Part shown: positions 9,485 through 19,173 of the stretch, one piece after another
How the letters are laid out: every line of letters begins with the position of its first letter
Position numbering within the stretch: position 1 is the first letter of the stretch
NCBI GenBank assembly: GCA_025360815.1
Contig: JANYBL010000102.1
Coordinates: forward strand, 1 to 46,978
DNA: 46,978 bases
Direction: 5' to 3'
DNA from: Burkholderiales bacterium
GTDB taxonomy: Bacteria > Pseudomonadota > Gammaproteobacteria > Burkholderiales > Usitatibacteraceae
Made by a program: the position numbers and the translations under genes
The notes under the pieces: model-generated
The model's input: the letters and a program-made list of their open reading frames with translations, nothing else
Told to the model about the DNA's origin: nothing
The model's database searches: none

Positions 9485-9880
9485 TTAACGGGGAGTGCGC
9501 CGTTTGGTTTTGGGCATTTGTCCACTGGCTTGCGCCTCTTCCTCACGTTTGGTTAAGCGACGTGGTTTGGGGCGGCTGGCTTTTTTGGCTGCTTCTTTAA
9601 CTTTTTCTTCGCTTTTGCGCCATATGACGAGCAGTTTGCCGATATGCTGTATAGGCGCTGCGGAAAGCTGATCGCAAATTTCGCTTAGCCATGTTTCGCG
9701 TTGTTCGCGATCATCATTGAAGACCCGAATTTTGATCAGTTCGTGCGCCATCAGCGTTCTTTCAATCTCAGCCAACACTTTTGGCGTGAGGCCATCGTTG
9801 CCGATCATGACGACTGGTGACAGGGAATGTGCAGTGGCGCGGAACGACCGGCGCTCAGTAGGCGATAATATGATTTTCAT
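9485..9880 (-). CDS. yhbY: CRS1/YhbY domain ribosome-associated RNA-binding protein
   Basis: 131 residues. The CRM (YhbY) fold covers about residues 1-95: LSPTERRSFRATAHSL, VVMIGNDGLTPKVLAEIERTL, ELIKIRVFNDDREQR and IGKLLVIWRKS, with the GNDGLT loop equivalent to the family's GxxG RNA-binding motif. A basic tail (KKASRPKPRRLTKREEE) extends about 35 residues beyond the E. coli protein and probably adds RNA contacts. YhbY binds pre-50S ribosomal particles. It is divergent from rlmE with only 31 bases between the starts, the common betaproteobacterial arrangement. A TATAAT sequence on the minus strand at 9887-9892 could give a nearly leaderless transcript. Confidence 0.94.
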   Translation of the reverse strand: MKIILSPTERRSFRATAHSLSPVVMIGNDGLTPKVLAEIERTLMAHELIKIRVFNDDREQRETWLSEICDQLSAAPIQHIGKLLVIWRKSEEKVKEAAKKASRPKPRRLTKREEEAQASGQMPKTKRRTPR

Positions 9881-9911
9881 GTACAGATTATAAAGGTAAA
9901 AGGCAACGGCT

Positions 9912-10583
9912 ATGGCAAACGCCCGCCCAAAGAACAGTCGCGATTGGGTCCAGCGACATTTGAACGATCCTTTTGTTAAAAAGGCGCAGGAAGACGGCTA
10001 TCGCTCGCGCGCTGTCTATAAATTAGAAGAAATAGACGCCAAACACGGCTATTTGAAGCCAGGCGCAGTCGTCGTTGACTTGGGCTCAGCCCCCGGCGGT
10101 TGGTCGCAATTGGCGATAAAAAAGGTCGGGCGTGGCTCTAAAGGCAATAAAGGCAAAGTCGTGGCGATTGATTTGCTGCCGATGGGGCCGATCCCGGGCG
10201 TCATTTTTATCGAGGCCGATTTTACCGATGAAGCTGGACTGCAAGCGGTGATTGCCGAGCTAGAAAACCAGCCCGTTGACCTTGTAATGTCCGATATGTC
10301 GCCCAATATGACCGGTATCCCTGTTACCGACCAAGCGCGGCTGTTTAATTTGGGTGAGCTGGCAATGGATTTTGCGGTTAAATTTTTGCAACCAAACGGT
10401 GTATTCATCGTCAAAGTTTTCCAAGGAATTGGTTTCGAGCCCTATGTAAAGTTGTTGCGGCAAAACTTTCTGCATGTGTCGGCCAAAAAGCCGGATGCCT
10501 CGCGCGACGAGAGCCGCGAAACGTATTTGGTGGCAAAGGGGCTTAAAGCTGTCGGCGGCGACATTGAAAAAGCCGTGGAATAG
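9912..10583 (+). CDS. rlmE: 23S rRNA (uridine-2'-O-)methyltransferase RlmE
   Basis: 223 residues (E. coli RlmE/FtsJ is 209). It methylates U2552 in the A-loop of 23S rRNA on the 50S particle, using S-adenosylmethionine. Seen: YRSRAVYKLEEIDAKHGYL with the first catalytic Lys; the SAM-binding motif VVDLGSAPGGWSQLA; LVMSDMSPNMTG with the catalytic Asp; FIVKVFQG with the second Lys; and SRETYLVAKG with the Glu of the K-D-K-E tetrad. A purine-rich AAAGGC precedes ATG 9912. ftsH follows after 198 bases, which is the conserved order. Confidence 0.97.
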   Translation: MANARPKNSRDWVQRHLNDPFVKKAQEDGYRSRAVYKLEEIDAKHGYLKPGAVVVDLGSAPGGWSQLAIKKVGRGSKGNKGKVVAIDLLPMGPIPGVIFIEADFTDEAGLQAVIAELENQPVDLVMSDMSPNMTGIPVTDQARLFNLGELAMDFAVKFLQPNGVFIVKVFQGIGFEPYVKLLRQNFLHVSAKKPDASRDESRETYLVAKGLKAVGGDIEKAVE

Positions 10584-10781
10584 CGTGACCGTTGGCTAAT
10601 CTTGCTATTCGCAATCTTGGCTCAATATCAAGATGTTTTTTGGGGTTTCGTGTAGGATGGAAATACTGTTTTTTAGAATGGTTTTTGAAATGTTATTGCG
10701 AGCTCGCTTGGCATGACTTGGTTAGCATTGCTGATTGATCACGAATGGCAAAAAATACGCAGATTTTGTAAAGGAAGATAA

Positions 10782-12734
10782 GTGAATAATTGGGCAAAAA
10801 ATATTGGTGTTTGGTTGGTTATCGGCGTGGTGTTGATGCTTGCATTCATGAGCTTTTCGAAAGGTGACCGTCAAGCCAAGCCGATGACGTATTCCGCGAT
10901 GATGCAGGAAGCTAAAAACGGCTCCATCGAGCGCGTGCGCGACGAGGGAAATAAAACGATGCGCGTCTACACGAAAGAGGCCGAGTACGTTGTCGCGCTC
11001 CCGAACAATGTTTTTACCATCGATAATCTTGAAAAACTTGGCGTCAAGGTGGAGGCAGATTTTCCAAAGAGTGAAAATATTCTCTACACAATCCTGATTT
11101 CTTCATTCCCTGTTTTGCTCCTCATTGGCGTGTGGGTGTATTTCATGCGGCAAATGCAGGGCGGCGGCAAGGGTGGTGCATTCTCGTTTGGCAAAAGCCG
11201 CGCGAAAATGCTGGATGAAAACACCAACCCCATCACATTCGCCGATGTGGCAGGCTGCGATGAGGCCAAAGAAGAAGTTTCGGAGTTGGTCGATTTCTTG
11301 CGAGACCCATCCAAATTCCAAAAGCTTGGCGGCCGAATTCCGCGCGGCGTACTGATGGTGGGCAGCCCAGGAACGGGTAAAACACTACTGGCGCGTGCCG
11401 TCGCAGGGGAGGCCAAAGTGCCGTTCTTCTCGATCTCAGGCTCTGATTTTGTCGAAATGTTTGTCGGCGTGGGGGCAGCACGTGTTCGCGATATGTTTGA
11501 GCAAGCCAAGAAAAGCTCGCCCTGCATTATTTTTATTGATGAGATCGATGCAGTGGGCCGCCAGCGCGGTGCCGGCATGGGTGGCGGCAACGATGAGCGT
11601 GAACAAACCCTGAACCAATTGCTGGTCGAGATGGACGGCTTCGAAGCAACTGCCGGTGTGATCGTGGTTGCTGCAACCAACCGCCCAGACGTGCTTGATC
11701 CAGCATTATTGCGCCCCGGCCGTTTTGATCGCCAAGTGGTTGTGCCATTGCCGGATATTCGCGGGCGGGAACAAATTTTACTGGTGCATATGCGTAAAGT
11801 GCCGATTGCGCCGGATGTTGAGGCATCGGTTATTGCACGTGGAACTCCTGGTTATTCCGGTGCCGATTTGGCGAACTTAATCAACGAGGCGGCGTTGTTT
11901 GCTGCCCGCGTCAACAAACGTCTGGTTGAAATGGTTGACTTTGAAAAAGCCAAAGACAAAATCAACATGGGAGCTGAACGCAGATCAGCCGTGATGACTG
12001 AAAAAGACAAACTTGAAACCGCTTACCATGAAGCAGGCCACGCGATTGTCGGTGCGCTGATGCCTAAGCATGATCCGTTGCACAAAGTAACAATCATCCC
12101 GCGCGGTCGCGCACTTGGCGTAACATTTTTCTTGCCCGAGGCGGATAAATATTCGTATGATCGTGAAGGTCTCGAATGCAGTATTTGTGTGGCACTCGGC
12201 GGCCGTATTGCGGAGGAAATTTTCCGCGGGATTATGACGACCGGCGCGTCATCGGACATCAAGCAAGCCACCAATCTAGCACGTCGCATGGTGACAGAGT
12301 GGGGCATGTCCGATGAATTGGGCATGATCTCGTATAGCGATCAAGATCAAGAAGTGTTTCTTGGCAAATCGTGGGGTTCGCAAGGCCACACTCACTCAGA
12401 AAGCACGCAGCAGCGGGTCGATACTGAGATGAAGCGCATCATTGACACCCAATACAAACGCGCGCGCCATATCCTGGAGACTAATCGCGATAAAGTTGAA
12501 GTAATGGTGAAAGCGTTGATGGAGTTTGAAACCATCGATGCCGACCAGATTAAAGACATCATGGAAGGCCGTGAAGTGCGTGCCGTAAAAGTATCTAGTG
12601 CAACACCGCCTCGCCCAAAATCAGGTGATGATGGCAGTGGTAATGCGCCAATCACGACGGCGGCCACTGCACCTGCACCCACGGCTATCGACAAACCAAC
12701 AACCGAAGCCCCAAAGACAGAAGCTGCGCCCTAG
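10782..12734 (+). CDS. ftsH: ATP-dependent inner-membrane zinc metalloprotease FtsH
   Basis: 650 residues. FtsH is a hexameric membrane protease that degrades damaged membrane proteins and regulators such as sigma-32 and LpxC. Two N-terminal membrane segments (about 8-26 and 103-125) flank a small periplasmic domain. The AAA module has Walker A GSPGTGKT at about residue 193, Walker [12 protein letters not shown], and the second region of homology [17 protein letters not shown]. The protease active site HEAGH lies near residue 415. The Pro/Ala/Thr-rich tail is typical of proteobacteria. The start is GTG 10782, preceded by AAGGAAG. It is followed by a strong terminator at 12815, so folP is probably transcribed separately. 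Confidence 0.98.
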   Translation: MNNWAKNIGVWLVIGVVLMLAFMSFSKGDRQAKPMTYSAMMQEAKNGSIERVRDEGNKTMRVYTKEAEYVVALPNNVFTIDNLEKLGVKVEADFPKSENILYTILISSFPVLLLIGVWVYFMRQMQGGGKGGAFSFGKSRAKMLDENTNPITFADVAGCDEAKEEVSELVDFLRDPSKFQKLGGRIPRGVLMVGSPGTGKTLLARAVAGEAKVPFFSISGSDFVEMFVGVGAARVRDMFEQAKKSSPCIIFIDEIDAVGRQRGAGMGGGNDEREQTLNQLLVEMDGFEATAGVIVVAATNRPDVLDPALLRPGRFDRQVVVPLPDIRGREQILLVHMRKVPIAPDVEASVIARGTPGYSGADLANLINEAALFAARVNKRLVEMVDFEKAKDKINMGAERRSAVMTEKDKLETAYHEAGHAIVGALMPKHDPLHKVTIIPRGRALGVTFFLPEADKYSYDREGLECSICVALGGRIAEEIFRGIMTTGASSDIKQATNLARRMVTEWGMSDELGMISYSDQDQEVFLGKSWGSQGHTHSESTQQRVDTEMKRIIDTQYKRARHILETNRDKVEVMVKALMEFETIDADQIKDIMEGREVRAVKVSSATPPRPKSGDDGSGNAPITTAATAPAPTAIDKPTTEAPKTEAAP

Positions 12735-12814
12735 GAAGACGTTTACCGATTCCTCGGCTTAATATGCGACGTTGCATTTAGGTAGGGAAGCCGGTGGTTA
12801 TTTTGATTTTCCTG

Positions 12815-12846
12815 CGGGCGACATTCATGTCGCCCGTTTTATTTTT
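12815..12846 (+). terminator. Rho-independent terminator after ftsH
   Basis: The stem CGGGCGAC / GTCGCCCG (8 bp, perfect) has a six-base loop (ATTCAT) and is followed by TTTTATTTTTT. It lies about 80 bases after the ftsH stop and before folP on the same strand. Confidence 0.9.
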
Positions 12847-12901
12847 TGCGATCCTAGTGTCGGCATTGGCATAAACACATTTTTTTAGTCTCTTATTGAC
12901 G

Positions 12902-13738
12902 ATGCCAACTATTCCGAATCCGCTAAATTTCTCTCGCCCGCTCATCATGGGCATCGTCAATATCACGCCGGATTCATTCTCCGATGGCGGGCGATTCCTG
13001 CAGCGTGATCGTGCAAGCAAACACGCCCGACTGTTGATCGCTGAGGGCGCGGATATGATTGATCTCGGCGGCGAATCAACCCGCCCCGGTGCGACTGAGG
13101 TGGGCTTGCAAGAAGAGTGTGATCGCGTGTTGCCGGTACTGGAAGCACTAGTGGGCGACGGCGTACCGATTTCTATTGATACTCAAAAAACGGCTTTAAT
13201 GATCGAGGCCATCAAGCTTGGCGCTGCCATGATAAACGACGTGAACGCATTGCAAATGCCCGGCGCAATCGCTGCCTGTGTTGGTAGTAAGGTGCAGGTC
13301 TGTTTGATGCACAAACAGGGCGTGCCTGGGACGATGCAGCAAGCGCCAAAATATCAAAATGTAGTGTCCGAAGTGCGGGACTTTCTGCTGGCGCGTGCGG
13401 ATGCTTGCCTCGCTGCCGGCATCACGAAAGAGCGCATTGTGATTGATCCCGGTTTTGGTTTCGGCAAAACGGTGCAACATAACTTCAGGTTGCTCAACGA
13501 GCTTCGCTACTTTACCGAGAGTGGATTCGCAGTCCTCGCGGGTTTCTCTCGCAAATCGTCGTTGGGTGCTGTTACTGGCCGCGATGCCGATGGTCGCCTC
13601 GCGGCAAGCTTGGCGGCGGCGCTCATTGCGATCCAAAACGGCGTAAATATTATCCGCGTGCATGACGTAAAGGAAACCGTGGACGTGCTGAACGTTTGGC
13701 AAGCGGTGCGTGAATGCGGCGCGTCGCCGCAGCGCTAA
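12902..13738 (+). CDS. folP: Dihydropteroate synthase
   Basis: About 278 residues, normal for DHPS. It condenses 6-hydroxymethyl-7,8-dihydropterin pyrophosphate with p-aminobenzoate in folate synthesis and is the sulfonamide target. Signatures: MGIVNITPDSFSDGG, IDLGGESTRPGA, PISIDTQK, MINDVNALQ, IVIDPGFGFGKT and LAGFSRKSSLG. ATG 12902 is preferred over an in-frame TTG at 12896. The usual partner glmM does not follow; a TPR lipoprotein gene does, so the conserved block ends here. Confidence 0.97.
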   Translation: MPTIPNPLNFSRPLIMGIVNITPDSFSDGGRFLQRDRASKHARLLIAEGADMIDLGGESTRPGATEVGLQEECDRVLPVLEALVGDGVPISIDTQKTALMIEAIKLGAAMINDVNALQMPGAIAACVGSKVQVCLMHKQGVPGTMQQAPKYQNVVSEVRDFLLARADACLAAGITKERIVIDPGFGFGKTVQHNFRLLNELRYFTESGFAVLAGFSRKSSLGAVTGRDADGRLAASLAAALIAIQNGVNIIRVHDVKETVDVLNVWQAVRECGASPQR

Positions 13739-13878
13739 AAGTCAACTGCCGCTATTACTTGAGAAGGATAGTTTGATCGCAAAATATTTGCTTTCGTACG
13801 CGGCCCGTAAAAAAGTGATTTAATGATGTGTAGTTGAGTGTGATCCTTCTTAGGTTGACCTCGTGAGGCACATGCGGA

Positions 13879-15159
13879 ATGAAAACGCCGTCCAATTCGT
13901 TGCTGAGTCCGTTTCTAAGCAGGTTTCTGAGCACACTGCAAAACGTGCCGCCTAACATAGTCACGAATGGTTCACTCGTGCTGAGTTTTTCATTGTTGCT
14001 ACTCATCCTCAGTTCGTGTGCGCTCGCGCCGCCACCGCCAATTCGGCCAAATATTGATCACTTGTTTATTGATGCCCAATTCAAGCCACCGTCGGTGTCG
14101 ATAAACGCCGATGAAGTGTTCGCGCTGAGCGATGAGATGAAACGCTTCATACGCATTGAAATGGCTAGGCAGATTAAAGAGAAAGGCACACAAGCCGGCT
14201 TATTTGACGCGCTCTATAGCGAAAAACAACTCAAGCTTTTTTATGATGCCGAGCGTACCCGTAACGCCGCCGAGACGTTTGACACGCGCAGTGGCAATTG
14301 CCTGTCGCTCGTCATCATGACGGGTGCATTCGCCAAAGAGCTCGGGTTGCGTGTTCATTATCAGCGCGTGTTGGTTGATGAGAGCTGGACGCGCAATAGC
14401 GGCATTTTTTTTGCGAGTGGCCACGTAAATTTAGTGCTCGGCACTACTTTCTATCTATCGAACAATCCCGTCGAATCAACGCAGACCATGACGATTGATT
14501 TTTCCCCACCGGCACAAACACAGTGGCATCGCAGTGAGGCCATCCGCGAGCAAACCATCATTGCTATGTATATGAACAACCGTGCTGCCGAGGCACTCGT
14601 GCGCGGGCAAATTGACGATGCCTATTGGCTGGCGCGGGAGGCGATCAAACAAGATGCCTCATTTTTGAGTGCCTACAATACCCTTGGTGTGATCTACCGC
14701 CATCACGCCAATATAGACGCCGCCGAGCAAGTATTTAATACGTTGTTAGCGCTCGACCATAAGAATTTGCAGGCGATGTCAAACCTTGCATTGCTGCTGC
14801 GCGAACAGGCCAGATTTGAGGAGGCAAATCTCATCTTGGCACGGCTCGAACAGGCGCAACCTTTTGCGCCATACTATTTCTTCGATCAAGGCCAGAATGC
14901 ATTCCAGCGCGGTGACTACGAGGCGGCTAAGTCGTTTTTTCAGCGCGAGGTAAAGCGTGATCAATACAACCACGAATTTCAGTTCTGGCTGGCCATTAGC
15001 TATTTCAAGCTCGGCGAGATATCGAAAGCCAAAAAACATCTGAACAAAGCGATGGAATCAAGCACCACCCGCAAAGAACATGATTTATATGCCGCAAAGT
15101 TGGATCGGCTGACATCTGAGGGCATGCCACAGCGATTGCGGCAAACCACGCAACCGTGA
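13879..15159 (+). CDS. Lipoprotein with transglutaminase-like domain and TPR repeats
   Basis: 426 residues. The N-terminal hydrophobic stretch ends in LSSC (about residue 47), a lipobox pointing to an outer- or inner-membrane lipoprotein. Residues ~115-230 resemble a transglutaminase-like fold, with Cys in FDTRSGNCLSLVIMTGAFAKELG and His in ASGHVNLVLG, suggesting a Cys-His pair. From about residue 235 there are TPR units (AYWLAREAIKQDASFLSAYNTL, DAAEQVFNTLLALDHKNLQA, YEAAKSFFQREVKRDQYN, ISKAKKHLNKAM). The architecture suggests a periplasmic peptidase-like or scaffold protein; the substrate is unknown. It stands alone between folP and a hydrolase/regulator pair. The ATG 13879 start leaves a long n-region, so a later start is possible. 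Confidence 0.8.
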   Translation: MKTPSNSLLSPFLSRFLSTLQNVPPNIVTNGSLVLSFSLLLLILSSCALAPPPPIRPNIDHLFIDAQFKPPSVSINADEVFALSDEMKRFIRIEMARQIKEKGTQAGLFDALYSEKQLKLFYDAERTRNAAETFDTRSGNCLSLVIMTGAFAKELGLRVHYQRVLVDESWTRNSGIFFASGHVNLVLGTTFYLSNNPVESTQTMTIDFSPPAQTQWHRSEAIREQTIIAMYMNNRAAEALVRGQIDDAYWLAREAIKQDASFLSAYNTLGVIYRHHANIDAAEQVFNTLLALDHKNLQAMSNLALLLREQARFEEANLILARLEQAQPFAPYYFFDQGQNAFQRGDYEAAKSFFQREVKRDQYNHEFQFWLAISYFKLGEISKAKKHLNKAMESSTTRKEHDLYAAKLDRLTSEGMPQRLRQTTQP

Positions 15160-15357
15160 CCGCCATGAAATTTACGAAATCCCCGGTAATTGCTTTAATC
15201 GTAGCCAGCGTGAATTGTTGGCCTCAATACAGCGACTAGAGTTTAATTTTATTCGTGGCCGTTTTCACCCTAAACGTAGCCGGAATCAATCTCGACCCGA
15301 GTAACACCGAAGATTAAACTGATCGCTCCTAAAACAAATAACATGACAGGATTGGCG

Positions 15358-16044
15358 ATGACCGAAAACCACTCACGTACTGCCTTGCTGGTAATTGACG
15401 CACAGGCATCGTTTCCACACAGGCCTTATTGGCAAGTTGATAACGTTGGCGAGTATCTTGTTGAACAAAATCGGTTGATTCAGGGCTGCCTTACAAACGA
15501 CATCCCTGTGATCCGTATATTCCATGTAGAGCCCAGTGGCGTGTTTTCACTTGCCAGCGGATTCGTCAAGCCGCTTGAGGGGCTGGTCGCATTTGAAGCA
15601 TCGTTCACGTTGCAAAAGTATGCGCATTCGGCGTTCTCGGGCACGCCATTGGCCTCGTGGCTCATTCGCAGAGGGATCAATCGCCTGATCATTAGCGGCA
15701 TCCGTACAGAGCAATGCTGCGAGACGACTACCCGCTGCGCATCCGACTTAGGCTTTGCCGTTGATTACGTCACCGCCGCAACACTAACTTTTCCAATGAA
15801 GCATTCCAGTGGACGTACGTTTGCCACCGATGAAATAAAAGTGCGTACTGAACTTGTGCTTGAAGGCCGCTTCGCGCATATTGTGTCAGTCGATGAGGCG
15901 CTGCAACGCGCAGCTTCGAACGCACCTTCCAACACAGCCTCGAACGCACCTTCGTATGCAGCCCCGAACGCAACCACGTGCGCGGCCATGAACAAAACCA
16001 CGACGAACCCAGCAGCAACGGCTGATATAGCTGCCGTTGCGTAA
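15358..16044 (+). CDS. Isochorismatase-family cysteine hydrolase
   Basis: About 228 residues. It has the Asp-Lys-Cys catalytic set of isochorismatase/nicotinamidase-like hydrolases: LLVIDAQASF (Asp), LQKYAHSAFSGT (Lys) and ISGIRTEQCCETTTRCASDLGF (Cys). The substrate cannot be assigned. Start ATG 15358 follows AGGA; ATG 15343 is the alternative. The last ~45 residues are a low-complexity Ala/Asn/Pro/Thr tail, partly made of an 8-residue repeat, not seen in the family core. The 3' end lies about 20 bases before the ATG of the following GlxA-type regulator, and their open frames overlap. This suggests a regulator-enzyme pair. Confidence 0.88.
   Translation: MTENHSRTALLVIDAQASFPHRPYWQVDNVGEYLVEQNRLIQGCLTNDIPVIRIFHVEPSGVFSLASGFVKPLEGLVAFEASFTLQKYAHSAFSGTPLASWLIRRGINRLIISGIRTEQCCETTTRCASDLGFAVDYVTAATLTFPMKHSSGRTFATDEIKVRTELVLEGRFAHIVSVDEALQRAASNAPSNTASNAPSYAAPNATTCAAMNKTTTNPAATADIAAVA
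15911..15982 (+). repeat. Three 24-bp tandem units in the hydrolase tail
   Basis: Units at 15911-15934, 15935-15958 and 15959-15982 share a CGAACGCA core and encode the octapeptides ASNAPSNT, ASNAPSYA and APNATTCA. The third is degenerate. The expansion lies beyond the catalytic domain. Confidence 0.8.
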
Positions 16045-16063
16045 TGATCCGCGACTTCCTGGC

Positions 16064-17083
16064 ATGACTGCGCCTACCACCAAGGTATATGTGGTGGTGT
16101 TACCCGGGGTGCTGCTTCTTGATCTAGCCGGTATAGCAGAGCCGTTGCGATTGGCTAATCGCTTTGCGCAACTGCAAGACATGAAAGCAATGCCGCCCTT
16201 TGAGTTGCACATCGTATCGGCTGCGTCGAGCGTGACCGGTTCGTTGCCACTGCTGCTCGCAAACCTCGAGCCGCTACCGGTCTCGATCTCGGCAGTGAAC
16301 GAGGATTGGGTGGTGATTGTTGGTGTAGCAAGCAGCCCGTGCATTCCCGCCGAACAGCAAAAATCAGTGCAACGGGCAACCGTCCGATGGTTGAGGGCGA
16401 TTGTGAAGCCCGCGCTGAATCAAGGCAGGCTACGGTTGTGGACGGTCTGTTCGGGGGCGCTCATTGCCGCAGAGGCGGGATTGCTCGACGGTCGCGATTG
16501 CACGACGCATCATGAGCTTACGACTAACCTTCGAGCCGCGTATCCGGCGGCGCGGGTGCATGAGGATCGAATCTTTATCGTTGATGATCGTGTCGCCACC
16601 AGTGCCGGGGTAACAGCAGGAATTGATCTGGCGCTCGCCGCCATCGCGACGAGATGTGGCGCGGTCGTCGCCAGCGAAGTTGCACGAGATATGGTCGTCT
16701 ACTGGCGGCGCGCGGGCGGCGATCCTCAGCTGTCGCCACTTGTTGCACACCGCAACCATTTGCATCCTGCCGTACATCGCGCGCAACAAGCGATCTTGGC
16801 GCAGCCAAATCAAGATTGGGATGTTGAGCGAATTGCCCAAGCGGGTTGCGTATCGGCACGCCACATGCGGCGCTTGTTTGCCGAGCATGCGGACACGACG
16901 CCGCTTGCCTATGTCAGCGGTGTGCGCGTCGCTTTGGCTCGGCAGCTACTCGCCTCAAAACGCATTAGCGTAGAGTCCGCCGCTGAGGAAGTGGGCTTTG
17001 CATCCGCACGGCAATTGCGCGACGCGTGGAAAAAAGTAGCGGCCGATATGCCGCGCGCACTTAAAAGTATTGCGCGCACTTAA
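16064..17083 (+). CDS. GlxA-type AraC-family transcriptional regulator
   Basis: About 339 residues. The N-terminal DJ-1/PfpI-like (class I amidotransferase-like) domain starts KVYVVVLPGVLLLDLAGIAEPL and has the elbow TVCSGALIAAEAGLLDGRDCTTHHEL. The C-terminal AraC domain has two HTH motifs: WDVERIAQAGCVSARHMRRLF and ISVESAAEEVGFASARQLRDAW. The first domain usually serves as an effector-binding module. Start ATG 16064 is preferred; a TTG at 16037 would overlap the hydrolase gene. It probably controls the overlapping hydrolase operon. The final codons lie in a short ~19-bp direct duplication (17053-17091). Confidence 0.9.
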   Translation: MTAPTTKVYVVVLPGVLLLDLAGIAEPLRLANRFAQLQDMKAMPPFELHIVSAASSVTGSLPLLLANLEPLPVSISAVNEDWVVIVGVASSPCIPAEQQKSVQRATVRWLRAIVKPALNQGRLRLWTVCSGALIAAEAGLLDGRDCTTHHELTTNLRAAYPAARVHEDRIFIVDDRVATSAGVTAGIDLALAAIATRCGAVVASEVARDMVVYWRRAGGDPQLSPLVAHRNHLHPAVHRAQQAILAQPNQDWDVERIAQAGCVSARHMRRLFAEHADTTPLAYVSGVRVALARQLLASKRISVESAAEEVGFASARQLRDAWKKVAADMPRALKSIART

Positions 17084-17320
17084 AAAGTACCGCATCTGCT
17101 TAAAAGCCTTGCCCAAGACAATTTAGCAGCTAAATAAATATTTAGCGCTCCAACGAAAACGCAATTTTTACGCGGTCAGCTTCTTTTGGTGTTGTCTTGG
17201 TTGGCAACTTTTCGTCAGCGCAAGCATATGCAAAAACAAAAAACATGAGAGATAGCGGTGTGCCAGCAAATTTTCCGCTTAAGCCCCGCCAATGCTAGTG
17301 TTTGCTGGCAGTACTTGTCA

Positions 17321-19033
17321 TCACTGACTTAACAAAAATACCATGACAGATTGTGGCTTAAGTGAGATCGCCGCGTCACCCGCCGCGTCACTTAAAAATG
17401 CACTCTGTGCTTTCGGAAACACCGATTTGAATGTGCCGAGCGGCGCTAAATTGCGAACGACAACCCTGGCTGAGGTCGTCGCATAATTGGTCAAGACCAA
17501 TGTTCGTTCATTGCCCCATTTCCGTTGATAGCCGATCACGCCACCGTTCACAAACGGCGCATCATAGCTGCCTCGTGCAATCGATGGCAGCGTATTGCGC
17601 AGGCTAAGCATCGTTTTGTAAAACGCCAAAATGGAACGCGGATTTTTTAACTGTGCTGCCGCATTATAGACCGCCACATTTGGCGAGACGGGCCGGAACG
17701 GCTTGCCGCTGGTGAATCCTCTGATGTTATTGGTCCAGCTCATCGGCGTACGCAACGGGTCATCGGCCTTGAGATTTATCACCCCTCCCATGCCGATTTC
17801 TTCACCATAGTAAATGAACGGTGTGCCGGGCTGCAGCAAGTAGGTTGCGGCGGCGAGCTTGTACTGATTGATGTCGCCGCGCAGCTGATCCCACAAGCGC
17901 TGACCGGCAAAGATGTCGTGATTCGATAGCATCGTCGCCATGGTCAGCGGCGCGGTGGTGAAATAGTTGGCGACCTTGTTCATCGCCGTCGCATCACGGC
18001 CATTGCTTTTGACGGCAGCGATGATGCTGCGTTCATGGCCAAACGCGAATGCGCTGCCACAGACATCAGGCGCACCATACACGATTGGATTGGCGGTGGC
18101 TTCGCAGACCACGTGGCGGTGCTTATAGCTGCGAATCAAATCAGCGTAGTCATCCGTCAGGGCGCGGCTTTCAGGCTGGTCGTTCCAATCAATCGCATTA
18201 TTTTCGACTAGGTGCGGAACCGCATCTAAACGAAATCCATCGATGCCGCGATTCAACCAAAATCGTAAACTGTCTTTGTGATAATTCACCACATCGGCAT
18301 TACGCATGTTGAAATCTGGCATGTGAAAACCGAAGGTGGCGAAATAGGCGGCATCGCTTTTCCCCACATCGTCTTTCTCTGCGTCGCCGTTAAAAATCCA
18401 CGGATTCTTGCCCCAAATGTCCCAACCCAAGGGCACAGTCGCCACTGATTCCAATCCCGCTCCCACCGACTCCACCGGTTTGCGCCACACATACCAATCG
18501 CGATAGCGATTGGTTGGGCTTGATTGCGATTGCACAAACAGCGGATGCGTGGCGGCGCTATGGTTTAACACATAATCGATGATGACGCCGATGCCGCGTG
18601 CGTGGGCTTCCTTCAGTAATTCATCAAAATCAGCCAAGCTGCCATACGCTGTTTCAACTGCCCGAAAATCCGTGGTGGCATAGCCATGATCGTGATCCGC
18701 ACTCGCGGTAATCGGCATCAGCCAAATGCCTTTGACGCCCAAGTTTTTCAGGTAATCGAGTTTTTGCGTAAGACCTTTTAAATCGCCGATGCCATCGCCG
18801 TTACTGTCTTTGTAACCGCGTACAAAAATTTCGATGAACGCGCCATGCTGCCAGCCCTCCTGCAAATTGCTGCCGCGATCTTGCATTGCGACGGCACTGA
18901 TATCGATGGGCGCTGCTGCTGGTGCTGTTGTTGCCTGTGCCTGGGCACTGAGCAGCATGGTGATGGCCGCGAGTGCCGCACTGAGCAACGATTGCAACGC
19001 GGGGCACGAGAAGTGTGCTTGATTTTTGTTCAT
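17321..19033 (-). CDS. Secreted GH13 alpha-amylase/alpha-glucosidase
   Basis: 570 residues with an N-terminal Sec signal (hydrophobic core ~15-33, likely cleavage after AQA near 33). The GH13 (beta/alpha)8 catalytic core is complete: DYVLNH at 153-158, the nucleophile Asp270 in GFRLDAV, the acid/base Glu311 in VVCEATANP and the transition-state stabiliser in LSNHD (Asp373). FVRGYKDSNGDGIGDLKGL resembles the calcium site and start of oligosaccharide-type GH13 enzymes. The C-terminal beta domain ends in KPQSVMVFLL. It hydrolyses alpha-1,4-glucans or maltodextrins outside the cytoplasm; exact specificity is unknown. The next minus-strand gene upstream is a close paralogue. No clear Shine-Dalgarno is seen at ATG 19033. 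Confidence 0.92.
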   Translation of the reverse strand: MNKNQAHFSCPALQSLLSAALAAITMLLSAQAQATTAPAAAPIDISAVAMQDRGSNLQEGWQHGAFIEIFVRGYKDSNGDGIGDLKGLTQKLDYLKNLGVKGIWLMPITASADHDHGYATTDFRAVETAYGSLADFDELLKEAHARGIGVIIDYVLNHSAATHPLFVQSQSSPTNRYRDWYVWRKPVESVGAGLESVATVPLGWDIWGKNPWIFNGDAEKDDVGKSDAAYFATFGFHMPDFNMRNADVVNYHKDSLRFWLNRGIDGFRLDAVPHLVENNAIDWNDQPESRALTDDYADLIRSYKHRHVVCEATANPIVYGAPDVCGSAFAFGHERSIIAAVKSNGRDATAMNKVANYFTTAPLTMATMLSNHDIFAGQRLWDQLRGDINQYKLAAATYLLQPGTPFIYYGEEIGMGGVINLKADDPLRTPMSWTNNIRGFTSGKPFRPVSPNVAVYNAAAQLKNPRSILAFYKTMLSLRNTLPSIARGSYDAPFVNGGVIGYQRKWGNERTLVLTNYATTSARVVVRNLAPLGTFKSVFPKAQSAFLSDAAGDAAISLKPQSVMVFLLSQ

Positions 19034-19103
19034 CAGATTTAGGGATAACTTAAAGGGTGTAGTGACTTAGCGGGCGTGGAAATTTAGAGCGGCTGGAGCA
19101 GGG

Positions 19104-19138
19104 AGGGCGCAGAGGGCGCAGAAGGCGCAGAAGGCGCT
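19104..19138. repeat. 9-bp tandem repeat between amylase paralogues
   Basis: Four units follow the pattern GGGCGCAGA / AGGCGCAGA with a degenerate last copy. They are noncoding and lie about 70 bp upstream of the first amylase gene. Confidence 0.75.
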
Positions 19139-19173
19139 TAACCATTGCGATTGCCGCCCAATGCCTAACTTGA

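Noticed and set aside
15172-15240. Short ORF after the TPR lipoprotein gene (24 codons, signal-like start)
   Set aside because: Too short, no ribosome-binding site and no mature part; probably chance.
17053-17091. 19-bp direct repeat at the end of the GlxA-type regulator gene as an attachment site
   Set aside because: Copies are adjacent with no element between them; a small tandem duplication explains it.
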